A DNA stretch of 64,000 nucleotides, taken from assembly GCA_052318935.1 (NCBI GenBank), contig JBQRKO010000002.1; one strand, given 5' to 3'. This DNA comes from Niallia sp052318935 (GTDB lineage Bacteria > Bacillota > Bacilli > Bacillales > Cytobacillaceae). Under the pieces are notes generated by a model that saw only the letters and a program-made list of their open reading frames with translations, did not search any database and was not told the origin of the DNA. Positions 51,522-60,672 of this stretch are shown here, piece by piece (within the stretch, counting starts at the first letter, position 1; each line of letters begins with the position of its first letter). A program made the translations under genes and the position numbers.

Positions 51522-52364
51522 TTAGTGAAATAAATCTTTTGCTACAACTACTTTCCATTGTTCAAGTGGTGAGCAGCGCATTAAGGTTAGTATTGCATGT
51601 TGCTTAAACGGTTTTTTATTTTTTAGATACAACTGCCATTCTACTTCCACTTGAACCGAATTTTGTTTCATTGTTTCTTCTTCTGTCTTTTTTTCCTTGA
51701 GCTGTATTAATTGAATATTTTCTAAAGAAGATAGTTCTTTTTTCCAGTTAAGATTTTGCGCGGAAACATAAGATAAAATGAATTCATCTTGCTCTTTAAC
51801 ACCAGCAATAAAGGACTGTACTAGTTCCATTGCATTTAATTGATTTAAATAGCTTGGCAAAATTCCTGCTGCTTTATATACCATTAACATATGAGAAAGA
51901 TCCATTTTATCTGTTTTATGAGTTGTGCTGCCAAGAAAATGAATGCAAAAGTGACCGGGAAAATTATTCTTTAATGCACCAGCACCATGAGGCATGCCGT
52001 GCATGGATGCAGCAATCCATTGATCATCTATCATTACAATAATAGCCCTCCTTTTCCAACTCCATTTCCCGTTATAAATATCTTTCATAATAGTTGTATC
52101 TGTTGGTGTTAACGGTTGAACATCTGCATGCTGGCTGCCAGCTCTTCTTTGTACTTGAAATTCTTTTCCTGTTTCGATATCAATAATTGAAAACTTGCTG
52201 TATCTCGGAATGAGGTAGTCTGCAGCTTTCCAATCCAGAAGTTGAAGCTCATAACTAATAGGAGAAAATAGCGTTTGTTGTTCGGCACTTATAGGGTCGT
52301 TTATCGTGCTAATGAAAAAAGAACAGAAAAATAACAGCATTATTTTTTTTATCATTTGAACCAT
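51522..52364 (-). CDS. secreted protein with a possible L,D-transpeptidase-like motif
   Basis: The protein has 280 residues and a signal peptide (hydrophobic about 5-20). The central part contains AASMHGMPHGAGALKNNFPGHFCIHFLGSTTH (about 120-152). Its His-Gly and later Cys-Ile-His spacing recalls the HG...S/GxCIR active site of YkuD-type L,D-transpeptidases, but with Phe and His replacing the usual residues. After about 200 a beta-rich, NTF2-like tail follows. The best guess is a wall-acting enzyme or its inactive relative. The family call is tentative. Confidence 0.5.
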   Translation of the reverse strand: MVQMIKKIMLLFFCSFFISTINDPISAEQQTLFSPISYELQLLDWKAADYLIPRYSKFSIIDIETGKEFQVQRRAGSQHADVQPLTPTDTTIMKDIYNGKWSWKRRAIIVMIDDQWIAASMHGMPHGAGALKNNFPGHFCIHFLGSTTHKTDKMDLSHMLMVYKAAGILPSYLNQLNAMELVQSFIAGVKEQDEFILSYVSAQNLNWKKELSSLENIQLIQLKEKKTEEETMKQNSVQVEVEWQLYLKNKKPFKQHAILTLMRCSPLEQWKVVVAKDLFH

Positions 52365-52473
52365 CCTTCTTTTAAATCCTAATGAAAGTTTGCCCTTTTT
52401 TACAAACGATACTCTAAAGAAAACTTGGTAACAAAATGAAATTGTATACTCCTATTCCTATTCCTCTAATAGA

Positions 52474-53379
52474 CTACAACGCATCTAATTGAGCTTCTAT
52501 TTCACTCCAATTTATGCTTTCTCCAATAAACACCATGTTTAATGGCATCTTCATATATTCTTTCATAAAAATAGGTGTGCCATAAGAATATTGAAATAAC
52601 TCTGGATAGTTTGACTGTGAAAAAAGAACATAGCCTTTTATTCTATAGATGGTTTCCGGCAAATTTCTTAAAAAAATGTCAAATTTATCAGCAGCAACCG
52701 CACGTTCAAACGTATAAACAAAAGAACTTAATTGCAAACGGGTAATTGTTGTTTTTTCCACTCTGCCATTAATATGTACATCCAATTCCTGTAATTTATG
52801 GTAGGGAACTTTGCTATAACTTGTTAAAATCGTAAAAGCTTGTGGATTAATCGACTGAATTTCAAAAGTAAGCGCTGCTTTTTCCTCTTCTTTTAATGTA
52901 TCTTGTTTATTAATAAGGATTAAATTAGCATGTCGTGCTTGTTCTAAAAGCAATTGTTGGATAACAGGGCTATAACTTTTACGATTTAACCATTGTTTCC
53001 CGTCAATTACCGTGATTATTCCTTTAAGCTGCAGTTTGTCTATTAGAATTGGCGATAAAATACTATCCAATGTTTCAACTGGATGTGCTGCCCCTGTTGT
53101 TTCTAAATAGATGACATCAGGATTTTCTTCCATTAATAAAGTTTGAAGCTGTGCTTCTAATTTTTCTTGAATGGTACAGCATACACAGCCACCTAAAAGC
53201 TCCTTCAAAGGAATATCCTTGTCTACCTCATTGGAATCAATTGATATACTTCCAAATTCATTCATCATAACAGCTACTTTTCTGCCTGCTTCTTTTTCTT
53301 TTAATAGCAGCTCTTTTAATAAAGTAGTTTTTCCACTACCTAAAAACCCGGATAAAATGTACATTTCTGTTTTTGTCAT
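52474..53379 (-). CDS. CobW/G3E-family GTPase metallochaperone
   Basis: The protein has 301 residues. Walker A GFLGSGKTT (about 12-20), the metal motif GGCVCCT (Cys-x-Cys-Cys, about 63-69), ETTGAAHP (switch/Walker B region) and the base motif NKQD (about 158-161) define COG0523. The C-terminal CobW domain starts near FVYTFERAVAADKF. Such proteins deliver zinc, cobalt or iron to target enzymes. A Zur-type palindrome upstream was sought and not found, so the metal is unclear. It is monocistronic. Confidence 0.92.
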   Translation of the reverse strand: MTKTEMYILSGFLGSGKTTLLKELLLKEKEAGRKVAVMMNEFGSISIDSNEVDKDIPLKELLGGCVCCTIQEKLEAQLQTLLMEENPDVIYLETTGAAHPVETLDSILSPILIDKLQLKGIITVIDGKQWLNRKSYSPVIQQLLLEQARHANLILINKQDTLKEEEKAALTFEIQSINPQAFTILTSYSKVPYHKLQELDVHINGRVEKTTITRLQLSSFVYTFERAVAADKFDIFLRNLPETIYRIKGYVLFSQSNYPELFQYSYGTPIFMKEYMKMPLNMVFIGESINWSEIEAQLDAL

Positions 53380-53475
53380 TTTAGTTACTCCTTTAATCTG
53401 CGTTTTTAAAGGGTGAAAGCCCCCAGCTACTAGGAGAACTGACTATCCTACCTAGCCTATTTACTATAAAAAGCA

Positions 53476-53499
53476 GGGTGACACATAAATGTATCACCC
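53476..53499 (-). terminator. terminator of the S41 protease gene
   Basis: GGGTGACACAT and ATGTATCACCC form a stem; on the minus strand TGCTTTTTA follows. Confidence 0.8.
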
Positions 53500-53507
53500 C
53501 ACGACGA

Positions 53508-54971
53508 TTACTTTTTCATTTCCTCTTTTAGTACTTCTACCGCTTTTTTCATTTGTGTATCAGACTTTTGGATTTTGTCACGAAGCTCATTCATTAGCCT
53601 CACTGTCGTTTCCCCAGTAATTACGCCATTTTCCGTTAATTTCTCTTTTTTCTGGAATTCTATTGTTGCATTTTCAGTACTTTCATCAAAATATCCATTC
53701 GTATGATCTACCTTATATCCTAATGCTTTTAACATTTGTTGCGCTGTTTTTACTTCCTCTGAATTGCTGTCTTTTTTCAGTTTAGAATCAGGATTTATGA
53801 TAGAAAGGCTTGCAAAGCTTGGCAGCTCTACTTTATAAGTTGGCTCAATCCCTTTGCCATGAATCCATGATCCGTTAGGTGTTAACCATTTATCTGTTGT
53901 GAATTTCAAATTGCTTCCATCGGATAAATCAGTAGCACGTTGTACTGTTCCTTTCCCAAACGATTTTACACCAACAAGTGGTACATCTGCCGATTGATTT
54001 ACCGCAGCAGCTAATATCTCAGAAGCACTTGCACTCCCGCCATCAATCATAACAACAAGCGGAATATCTGTACCATTGTTATTTTCTGATACTGCTTTTT
54101 CCACTTTGCCATTTCGATGTTCTTCCTGGTAAATAATTTCTCCATTTGGAACAAATAAATTAGCTATTTTTTCTACTTCTGGCAATAAACCGCCTGGATT
54201 CTGCCTTAAATCCAGGACAATTCCTTTCATCCCTTTTTCTTGGAATTCATTTAATTTATTAACGAGCTCTACTGAAGTATTTTCAGAAAAACTCGTTATT
54301 TGTATTTCTGCAATTCCATCTTTTGTTAGCTTTCCGTAGACTGTTTCAATCGGAATTGTATCACGAACAATGGAAATATCCATCGGTTTTTGAACACCAG
54401 CTCTTTCAATTTCCAACTCCACTTTTGTTCCTTTTTTCCCTCTAATTAACAGCACAGCTTCCGAAGAACTCATCCCTTGAAGATTTTTTCCATCAACAGA
54501 AATAATTTTATCGTTCGGCTTTAATCCAGCTTTTTCTGCTGGTGACCCTTTGATTGGTGTAACAATCACAATATTGTCATTGCTTTGCTGAATCTCTGCC
54601 CCTATTCCTTCAAAAGAAGAAGAAATGCTTTCATGAAAACTTGCAGCTTCTTTCTCATTCATGTAATTAGAATAGGGATCATTTAAGGCAGAAAACATGC
54701 CGTCAATGGCTCCATTCACAAGATCCTTTGTATCGACATCTTTATAATAATTCTGTTTTAATGCATCATATGCTGCATATAATTTATTGAATTCGCTTCG
54801 ATCTGTACCAACATTAACTGCTTTTTCATCACCAAATGATAAAGCTACTGTTGTAATACCAGCTGCTAATATAACTGTAAAAAAGAGAAGCATCACAAAA
54901 TGAAATGTTTTCATCCTGATAAAACTTGATTCATTTTCTGATGGTTCCTTTACATTTTTTTCGTTTTCCAA
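53508..54971 (-). CDS. ctpB: carboxy-terminal processing protease, CtpA/CtpB (S41)
   Basis: The protein has 487 residues from a TTG at 54971. The membrane anchor is at about 23-46. A PDZ domain (about 110-195, with KAGLKPNDKIISVDG) is followed by the S41 domain: LRQNPGGLL, the catalytic Ser in GGSASASEI (about 310) and Lys in SFGKGTVQ (about 335). A C-terminal peptidoglycan-binding domain (about 400-465, AQQMLKALGYKVD) comes last. It has the same architecture and length as B. subtilis CtpA and CtpB. CtpB cuts SpoIVFA during sporulation. Which paralogue this is cannot be settled. Confidence 0.88.
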   Translation of the reverse strand: MENEKNVKEPSENESSFIRMKTFHFVMLLFFTVILAAGITTVALSFGDEKAVNVGTDRSEFNKLYAAYDALKQNYYKDVDTKDLVNGAIDGMFSALNDPYSNYMNEKEAASFHESISSSFEGIGAEIQQSNDNIVIVTPIKGSPAEKAGLKPNDKIISVDGKNLQGMSSSEAVLLIRGKKGTKVELEIERAGVQKPMDISIVRDTIPIETVYGKLTKDGIAEIQITSFSENTSVELVNKLNEFQEKGMKGIVLDLRQNPGGLLPEVEKIANLFVPNGEIIYQEEHRNGKVEKAVSENNNGTDIPLVVMIDGGSASASEILAAAVNQSADVPLVGVKSFGKGTVQRATDLSDGSNLKFTTDKWLTPNGSWIHGKGIEPTYKVELPSFASLSIINPDSKLKKDSNSEEVKTAQQMLKALGYKVDHTNGYFDESTENATIEFQKKEKLTENGVITGETTVRLMNELRDKIQKSDTQMKKAVEVLKEEMKK

Positions 54972-55152
54972 ATACTTTCACCACTTTCATTGACCAGAAA
55001 CATTCTATTTGTAGTATTTTTTTTACAACTTATAAAGAAAAGCGGAAACACCTTGACCAGCCCCGAAGAAAATATTCTCTTTGCTCAAAAAGTTGTCATT
55101 TACTTTTAAAGCTAACTACAAAAATTAATGCTTTCTTAGCTTTTAAAAAAAC

Positions 55153-55362
55153 GCTCTTTTCGTATAGATTGTTGTTATTTAACCTGCAGTCTGAATACAC
55201 TTCGCTTTCCGCAGACAAGAGCCGAGCCTCCTCGTCGCATTGCTCCTGTGGGGTCTCGTCTTTCTCGCTTTTCTAAGCAGGAGTCTACGTGTATTCAGAC
55301 TGCTCAGTGCTTCAGCCGTGTTTATTATTTTATTCAAAAACAACAAACTTTTAGAAAACAGC
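55153..55362. repeat. palindromic repeat copy H (complete, 210 bp)
   Basis: The ends are GCTCTTTTCG (55153) and the inverse GAAAACAGC (55354-55362), in the same orientation as the outer unit of copy A. The sequence matches the outer unit of A closely, including GTGCTTCAGCC and ATTTTATTCAAAAACAACAA, but has no insertion. It is therefore a good uninterrupted reference for copy A. Confidence 0.85.
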
Positions 55363-55406
55363 CTAAATAAAGATTAAAAAACAAATCGGAACTTTTTTGT
55401 AAAAAA

Positions 55407-55439
55407 GTATGAACAAATTATTAATATTTGTTCATACTG
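55407..55439 (-). terminator. terminator of the VanY-type gene
   Basis: AGTATGAACAAAT and ATTTGTTCATACT form a perfect 13-bp stem. On the minus strand TTTTTTAC follows. Confidence 0.85.
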
Positions 55440-55457
55440 GTCACAATCGCTTCTTTA

Positions 55458-56312
55458 TTATATTTTTCTCACTAATTGGAAATATTCTTCTAGTGTCCAA
55501 CCATTCTCATATATATCTTTTGCTGATTTTTCCCCAACATAACGGAAGTGCCATGGTTCATATTTATAGCCTGTTACTGATTCCTTTCCTTGTGGATATC
55601 GTAAAATAAAACCAAAACGATGGGCGTTTTCACTTAACCACTTGCCTTCTTTTGTTTTGCCAAATTCATCTGTTAATAAAAAGTTAGAGCTTTCACTTGA
55701 AATATCCATCGCAAGTCCTGTTTGGTGTTCACTGTTTCCTGGATAAGCTACAGCTTGTATCGCCTTTTCTTTGCCTACTTTTTGAACTTCTGCATCATAG
55801 AGAACGGTTTGACGATTAAATGATCGATATCCTGAAACAGCATATAAGTTTATGCCAGCCTTTTTTGCTTCCTTAAACATATCTTCCAAACCTTTTGCCG
55901 CTTCTTTCCTTAAGTAGCTTTTTTCTATCTTTTCATCTCCAAAAGAAAAAGCAACATTCGGCCTTACTAAATCGTCGGGAGCATATCCATCAGGAAGACC
56001 AAATTCTTTATTTACTAATGAAACGGTATTAGTCGGATTTTGTATAATATTTCGTCCATCCACTACCTTTATTTCATTAAAATAAGAAGCTTCCAAAGTC
56101 CAAGGAAGTTCTTCCTGCGTTTGTTCCTCTTGTGGAGTTTCTTCTTTTTGAGAATCTTTTTCAGGCTGCTCTGGTGGATTTTCTGTTACATTCGTTTCTT
56201 TCTCTTCTGCTTTCTCATGTAAAAATGGAATTTTACTTTGTAATGAATCTAAATTTTTACATCCTGTTAATAGGAAAGCTAAAAGGAAAGTAACTACTGC
56301 TATTTTCTTCAT
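55458..56312 (-). CDS. VanY-family D-Ala-D-Ala carboxypeptidase lipoprotein
   Basis: The protein has 284 residues. The signal peptide carries the lipobox LLTGC (Cys 18). A Glu/Lys/Pro/Gln-rich linker spans about 34-70. The peptidase M15B domain follows: SGYRSFNRQTVLYD (about 160-173), SEHQTGLAMDIS (zinc ligands His and Asp, about 193-204) and EPWHFRYVG (catalytic Glu and third His, about 253-261). It trims the terminal D-alanine or a tetrapeptide residue outside the membrane, as YodJ/LdcB relatives do. Confidence 0.92.
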   Translation of the reverse strand: MKKIAVVTFLLAFLLTGCKNLDSLQSKIPFLHEKAEEKETNVTENPPEQPEKDSQKEETPQEEQTQEELPWTLEASYFNEIKVVDGRNIIQNPTNTVSLVNKEFGLPDGYAPDDLVRPNVAFSFGDEKIEKSYLRKEAAKGLEDMFKEAKKAGINLYAVSGYRSFNRQTVLYDAEVQKVGKEKAIQAVAYPGNSEHQTGLAMDISSESSNFLLTDEFGKTKEGKWLSENAHRFGFILRYPQGKESVTGYKYEPWHFRYVGEKSAKDIYENGWTLEEYFQLVRKI

Positions 56313-56365
56313 TTTTTCACCTTAATTTTTATTAAATTTACATTTAATTACGTTATTTTGAACCA

Positions 56366-57067
56366 TTATTTAATTGCTGCTTCTAACGCCACTTCAATCA
56401 TGTCATTAAATGTTGTTTGACGTTCTTCAGCTGTTGTTTCTTCTCCTGTTAAAATATGATCGCTTACTGTTAATACAGATAACGCTTTCCGATTATATTT
56501 TGCAGCTAATGTATACAATGCAGCTGATTCCATTTCGATTGCTAATATTTGATATTTAGCCCATTTTTCTAATTCTGAATTATCATTATAAAACATATCA
56601 GCTGTAAATACATTACCAACTTTTAGGGGAAGGCCTTTTTCCAAACCTGAATCATATGCTTTTTTTAGTAACTCAAAATTTGCGGTTGGTGCAAAGTCAA
56701 CACCGCCGAATGTTAATCGGTTCATTTGCGAATCGGTAGATGCACTCATTGCCAGAATGACATCACGAACCTTCACATCTTGTTGGATGGCTCCACATGT
56801 ACCAACACGAATTAAGTTTTGCACATTGTAGCTAGCCATTAATTCATTAATATAAATAGAAATAGACGGAACACCCATACCTGTTCCTTGTACAGAAATT
56901 CTTTCTCCTTTATATGTACCTGTATACCCGAACATACTACGAACTTCATTATAGCATGTCGCATTTTCTAAAAAAGTTTCAGCAATATATTTTGCCCTTA
57001 AAGGATCCCCTGGCAATAGGACCGTTTCTGCGATTTCATTTTCTTTTGCTCCAATATGTACACTCAT
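56366..57067 (-). CDS. deoD: purine nucleoside phosphorylase, DeoD type
   Basis: The protein has 233 residues, the standard trimeric-subunit-dimer length. MSVHIGAKENEIAETVLLPGDPLRAKYIAETFL opens the family. RVGTCGAIQQDVKVRD (phosphate loop), the MESAALYTLA purine site (Met-Glu, about 178-187) and VSDHILTGEETTAEERQ (catalytic Asp, about 203) are present. It cleaves purine nucleosides with phosphate in salvage. It is monocistronic rather than next to drm or pupG. Confidence 0.96.
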   Translation of the reverse strand: MSVHIGAKENEIAETVLLPGDPLRAKYIAETFLENATCYNEVRSMFGYTGTYKGERISVQGTGMGVPSISIYINELMASYNVQNLIRVGTCGAIQQDVKVRDVILAMSASTDSQMNRLTFGGVDFAPTANFELLKKAYDSGLEKGLPLKVGNVFTADMFYNDNSELEKWAKYQILAIEMESAALYTLAAKYNRKALSVLTVSDHILTGEETTAEERQTTFNDMIEVALEAAIK

Positions 57068-57286
57068 TTCTTAAACCTCCATAAATTAAAAAGCAATAGT
57101 TCATAATTATAGTATGATGATAATTTATCTACTAATTACTCCCTATTTGTACTATATCACATTCTATTTTTATGATAAACATATTTCATTTTAGGATAAT
57201 ATTACTCCCGGCGGATAAACTAAAGTTAGTTTTCCTTTTGAAGCGGAAAACAGGCTAGGAAAATAAACAGAAAAAAGGGGATATCC

Positions 57287-57415
57287 ATGGGTAAAAAACA
57301 TCGAAATCGTATAAATTCTCCGAAAAAAAATAATCATATTCCAAAAGAAGCGATTATTACAGAACAAGAAGCGCATGGAAAAGAATTTTCTGCAAACGAA
57401 AGAAAGAACTCTTAA
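57287..57415 (+). CDS. very small basic protein (42 residues)
   Basis: An ATG at 57287 is preceded by AGGGGAT at 7 bases and starts a 42-residue frame. The product begins GKKHRNRINSPKKNNHIPKE and ends EFSANERKNS. It is hydrophilic and positively charged at the N-terminus, with the even codon use of a real gene. It resembles small uncharacterised Bacillaceae proteins. A perfect 11-bp inverted repeat (AGCTTCAGTGG / CCACTGAAGCT, 57434-57469) follows. Confidence 0.65.
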   Translation: MGKKHRNRINSPKKNNHIPKEAIITEQEAHGKEFSANERKNS

Positions 57416-57490
57416 AGAATATACTTGGCAACGAGCTTCAGTGGGAGAGAATGCATATCCACTGAAGCTTTACTGATTCCTAAAAATAAT

Positions 57491-57646
57491 CCCTGTTAAA
57501 AGCGGTTTTCCGAAGCTTATCGCTCGCTTTCCGCGGACGAACTGGTAAGTCTCCTTGCTCGTACCCGTCTTGTGGGGTCTTTCCAGCCCGTTTTTCCGCA
57601 GGAGTTTCGCAAATTTCCTTTCAATCAACATTACCGTTTAACAGAG
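57491..57646. repeat. palindromic repeat copy I
   Basis: The ends are CTGTTAAAAG (57493) and GTTTAACAGAG (57636-57646). It is near identical in order to F2 without the insertion: CTTATCGCTCGCTTTCCGCGG, GACGAACTGG, TTGTGGGGTCTTTCCAGCCC, CCGCAGGAG. Confidence 0.8.
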
Positions 57647-57675
57647 TCTATAAATAAAACACACTTCATGTCAAA

Positions 57676-59034
57676 TTAAAAAAAATGATTCCTACTATTA
57701 TTCATTTCCTTTAAAATTAACCTCACTCCCTCTTCAATTTTTGCCACTTCTACATTTGATACATTTAACTTCATAATCTTTTCCTGATGAACCCCTTTTA
57801 AATAATTTCTATCTATTGTATCTAATTGAATTTGTTGACTTCTTAAATTTTTAATTAGCTGGGGAACATTCACAGTTTTTGGCAAAATAAGATGTGCCAT
57901 CATACATATGGAAGCCGGGCGAAGAAAAGTTCCATGCTCTAAATGGTTGGCTGCATACTTTTCAAGCGATTGATAAAGCATATTTGCACGTTCTAAGTAA
58001 GAAAGATTCACTTTATTTTTATGGCGTTCAAACATACCACTTTTTATGTAGATTTCTAAAGCTGCTTGAGATATCATCGAACTATCAATATCAGATATTC
58101 TTTTATATTGCTGGAAGCTCTCCATTAATAAGTCAGGTAAAACAGCTACCCCTACTCTTAAACCAGGAAAAATAATTTTTGAATAGCTTTTTAAATAAAT
58201 AACTCTGTTATTTGTATCGTAGGAAAAAATCGGATCTATCTTCACATGTTGTTCGAAGTCCGCTAAATAGTCATCTTCTACAATGTAAACATCGTATTTC
58301 GTAGCAAGTTTGACGATTTCTTCTTTTTCTCTTTTGGAATAGGAGGTTCCCAATGGATTGTGAAATCTTGGCATGGTATAAAAAAATTTAATATCCTCTT
58401 CTCGAAAAATCCTCTCTAATTCGTCCAAGTTAATACCTCTTGCGGTTCGTTTTATCCCAACTGCTGGAACTCTATGGGCATTTAATTGTTCAATAAATAA
58501 GTGGTAGCTTGGCTGCTCGATTAAGATTTTTGTTTTGTTATTTGGAAATGCCAGCATACTCAATATGAAAAGTGCCTGCTGAACACCTGAGGTAATAAAT
58601 ATATTTTCCGTTTTGGTGAACACTTGATATATTTCAAGCTGTTTTTGCACCATTTTAATTAAGGAAGGCAACCCTTTCGGAGTTCCATACACAAACAAAT
58701 CTTGCTGATACGTATCAATAGCTTTATTTAGACAATGTTGAAAATCTAAATAGGGAAATAGATTCCAATCTGGCGCTGAAGCAGCAAAATCTATCTCTTT
58801 TGTCAGAGTATTATTAGATTCAAACCTTTTTTTTACCACATAATATCCACTTTTAGGAACCGAGTACACCATATGTCTTTTTTCTAATTCCTTTAGTGCA
58901 CTAATTACCGTACTTTTACTGCATTGGTGTCGTTCAGCTAGCGTACGAATAGAGGGAAGTTTTTCTCCTTCCTTTAACTGCCCTGATTGAATCAAAGATT
59001 CCAGATCATTTAACAGAGATAAATACTTAAACAT
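57676..59034 (-). CDS. MocR-family (GntR-aminotransferase) regulator
   Basis: The protein has 452 residues. The N-terminal GntR winged helix (about 1-70) shows GEKLPSIRTLAERHQCSKSTVISALKELEKRHMVYSVPKSGYYV. The fold-type I aminotransferase domain follows: SGVQQALFIL, PRFHNPLGTSYS, VEDDYLADF and LKSYSKIIFPGLRVG, with the PLP-binding Lys in SYSK (about 275). It is divergent from an EamA exporter with about 115 bases between them and a perfect CTGTACCGGTACAG palindrome. It most likely controls that exporter in response to an amino compound or PLP vitamer. Confidence 0.92.
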   Translation of the reverse strand: MFKYLSLLNDLESLIQSGQLKEGEKLPSIRTLAERHQCSKSTVISALKELEKRHMVYSVPKSGYYVVKKRFESNNTLTKEIDFAASAPDWNLFPYLDFQHCLNKAIDTYQQDLFVYGTPKGLPSLIKMVQKQLEIYQVFTKTENIFITSGVQQALFILSMLAFPNNKTKILIEQPSYHLFIEQLNAHRVPAVGIKRTARGINLDELERIFREEDIKFFYTMPRFHNPLGTSYSKREKEEIVKLATKYDVYIVEDDYLADFEQHVKIDPIFSYDTNNRVIYLKSYSKIIFPGLRVGVAVLPDLLMESFQQYKRISDIDSSMISQAALEIYIKSGMFERHKNKVNLSYLERANMLYQSLEKYAANHLEHGTFLRPASICMMAHLILPKTVNVPQLIKNLRSQQIQLDTIDRNYLKGVHQEKIMKLNVSNVEVAKIEEGVRLILKEMNNSRNHFF

Positions 59035-59051
59035 AAATTTCTCCTTACCAA

Positions 59052-59065
59052 CTGTACCGGTACAG
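59052..59065. promoter_or_regulatory. candidate MocR operator
   Basis: CTGTACCGGTACAG is a perfect 14-base palindrome in the divergent intergenic region, next to the MocR start. A related half, ATTGTACA, lies at 59080. Confidence 0.6.
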
Positions 59066-59149
59066 ATTGATTTTATTCATATTGTACACCATTTATACTT
59101 TACATAAAATACGGATATCCGGTCAGTTAAAAAAAGGAGGTCCCGAAAA

Positions 59150-60058
59150 ATGTCTGTACAAAAAAAAGCATATGGTGCTGCTCTCTTATATGCTTTCATC
59201 ATAGGTTTCTCGTTTATGTTCGTGAAAATAGCGTTAACAACAGCAAGTCCTATGGATACGTTAGCTCACAGATTTACCATTGCTTTATTAATCGCTACCA
59301 TTCCAATTATATTCAGAAAGATCGAAGTAAAGATTACGTGGAAGGATATCCTGCCAATCCTTCCTTTGGCACTTCTCTATCCAACTTTATTTTTTACGTT
59401 TCAAGCGTTCGGTCTTGTATATACAACTTCTTCTGAAGCTGGAATTATACTAGCCGCTATTCCAATCTTTACTTTGATTCTTGCAACGTTTTTTCTAAAA
59501 GAATATTCCGGCAATATGCAAAAAGCTTCTATCTTTTTATCTGTAGTTGGTGTCATCTTTATTTTCATAATGAATGATTTGAATGTCGAGACCTACAGTT
59601 TAAAAGGATCTTTACTCATACTATTATCTGCATTAATGGCAGCTTTGTATAATGTTTTAGCTAGAAAGCTGACAAAAAAGTATTCATTATTTACTTTAAC
59701 CTATGTCATGACATGCCTAGGATTCATTATGTTTAATGGGATTGCCATTACAAGTCATATAATGGAAAAATCCATAACTAGCTTTTTTTCACCATTCTTA
59801 AACATTTATTTCATTGCTTCAATCTTTTATTTAGGCGTTCTGTCATCTCTTTGTACCTCTTTTTTGTCTAATTATGCATTATCAAAAATAGAAGCTTCGA
59901 AAATAAGCGTGTTTAGCAACTTAGCAACATTGATCACCATCATTGCTGGTGTGGTTTTCTTACATGAAAAGATACAATACTATCACATCATTGGTGCAAC
60001 AGTCATTCTTGTTGGCGTTATTGGTACTAATACGCCTGCCTATAAAAGGGCAAACTGA
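59150..60058 (+). CDS. EamA/DMT-superfamily transporter
   Basis: The protein has 302 residues with ten hydrophobic segments arranged as two EamA repeats (about 10-140 and 150-292). Motifs such as LALLYPTLFFTFQAFGLVYTTSSEAGIILAAIPIFT and, in the second half, YALSKIEASKISVFSNLATLITIIAGVVFLHE fit drug/metabolite exporters of the YdcZ/RhaT-like group. It stands opposite the MocR gene, so it probably exports the regulator's signal or a related amino compound. GGAGGTC precedes the ATG. Confidence 0.9.
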   Translation: MSVQKKAYGAALLYAFIIGFSFMFVKIALTTASPMDTLAHRFTIALLIATIPIIFRKIEVKITWKDILPILPLALLYPTLFFTFQAFGLVYTTSSEAGIILAAIPIFTLILATFFLKEYSGNMQKASIFLSVVGVIFIFIMNDLNVETYSLKGSLLILLSALMAALYNVLARKLTKKYSLFTLTYVMTCLGFIMFNGIAITSHIMEKSITSFFSPFLNIYFIASIFYLGVLSSLCTSFLSNYALSKIEASKISVFSNLATLITIIAGVVFLHEKIQYYHIIGATVILVGVIGTNTPAYKRAN

Positions 60059-60061
60059 CAA

Positions 60062-60099
60062 CAGCCAGCGCGTTTCTTTAAAGAAACTTCCGCTGGCTG
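60062..60099 (+). terminator. hairpin after the EamA gene
   Basis: CAGCCAGCG and CGCTGGCTG bound an inner GTTTCTTT/AAAGAAAC hairpin. There is no clear T tract. Confidence 0.6.
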
Positions 60100-60180
60100 G
60101 ATTAATATTTAATCCTTTTCATAAAGTATTTTGGAGATTCGATATAACCTGGTTTAAAACCTTCAAAACGAAAATATAAA

Positions 60181-60213
60181 AGAGTGATGCACATGCACAT
60201 GTTCATCACTCTT
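60181..60213 (-). terminator. terminator of the MerR gene at 60264
   Basis: AGAGTGATG and CATCACTCT form a perfect 9-bp stem. On the minus strand TTTTATATTTT follows. Confidence 0.8.
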
Positions 60214-60263
60214 CTAAGCTCCTAAATTCGTTAAAAATTCCTTTCAAGGATTGAATATTAAAA

Positions 60264-60599
60264 TTATTCTTCCTCTTTTTGCTGAGAAGCGCTCGCTAGC
60301 TTGATAAATACATCGTTCATATTCTTCATCCGATGTTCTATTTTTTTTGCTGCGGCATCAAGCGTAAATCCTTCTTCTAGTAACTCCTGGATTAATAGGA
60401 TTTTTTTTATATTTAAATAATTATATCTTCGAGTTGTTCCTTCGCCCTCTTTTTCAGACTCTAAAATTCCTTTTTCTTCCCAATATCGGATTTTTCTTGT
60501 CGGTACGCCTGTTATCTCAGACACTTCTCCTATGCCGACTACAAGCTTTTTTAACAAGTCAAAATCAAGCAATCCATCTAAATCTTGTTTATCACTCAC
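60264..60599 (-). CDS. MerR-family regulator
   Basis: The protein has 111 residues from a GTG at 60599 with GGAGGG 7 bases upstream. A 20-residue acidic leader precedes the MerR winged helix: GIGEVSEITGVPTRKIRYWEEKGIL, then TTRRYNYLNIKKILLIQELL (about 20-75). A short helix for dimerisation ends the chain; there is no room for a large ligand domain. It is divergent from a CMD/MFS operon with a TTGTAA-N5-TTACAA dyad between them. It probably senses a small compound and controls that operon. Confidence 0.9.
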   Translation of the reverse strand: MSDKQDLDGLLDFDLLKKLVVGIGEVSEITGVPTRKIRYWEEKGILESEKEGEGTTRRYNYLNIKKILLIQELLEEGFTLDAAAKKIEHRMKNMNDVFIKLASASQQKEEE

Positions 60600-60672
60600 A
60601 TCTTTCCCTCCAATATCTATATCACTATTTTACAACAAATGTAGAATCGTTACAAATATTCCACGAAACTTA

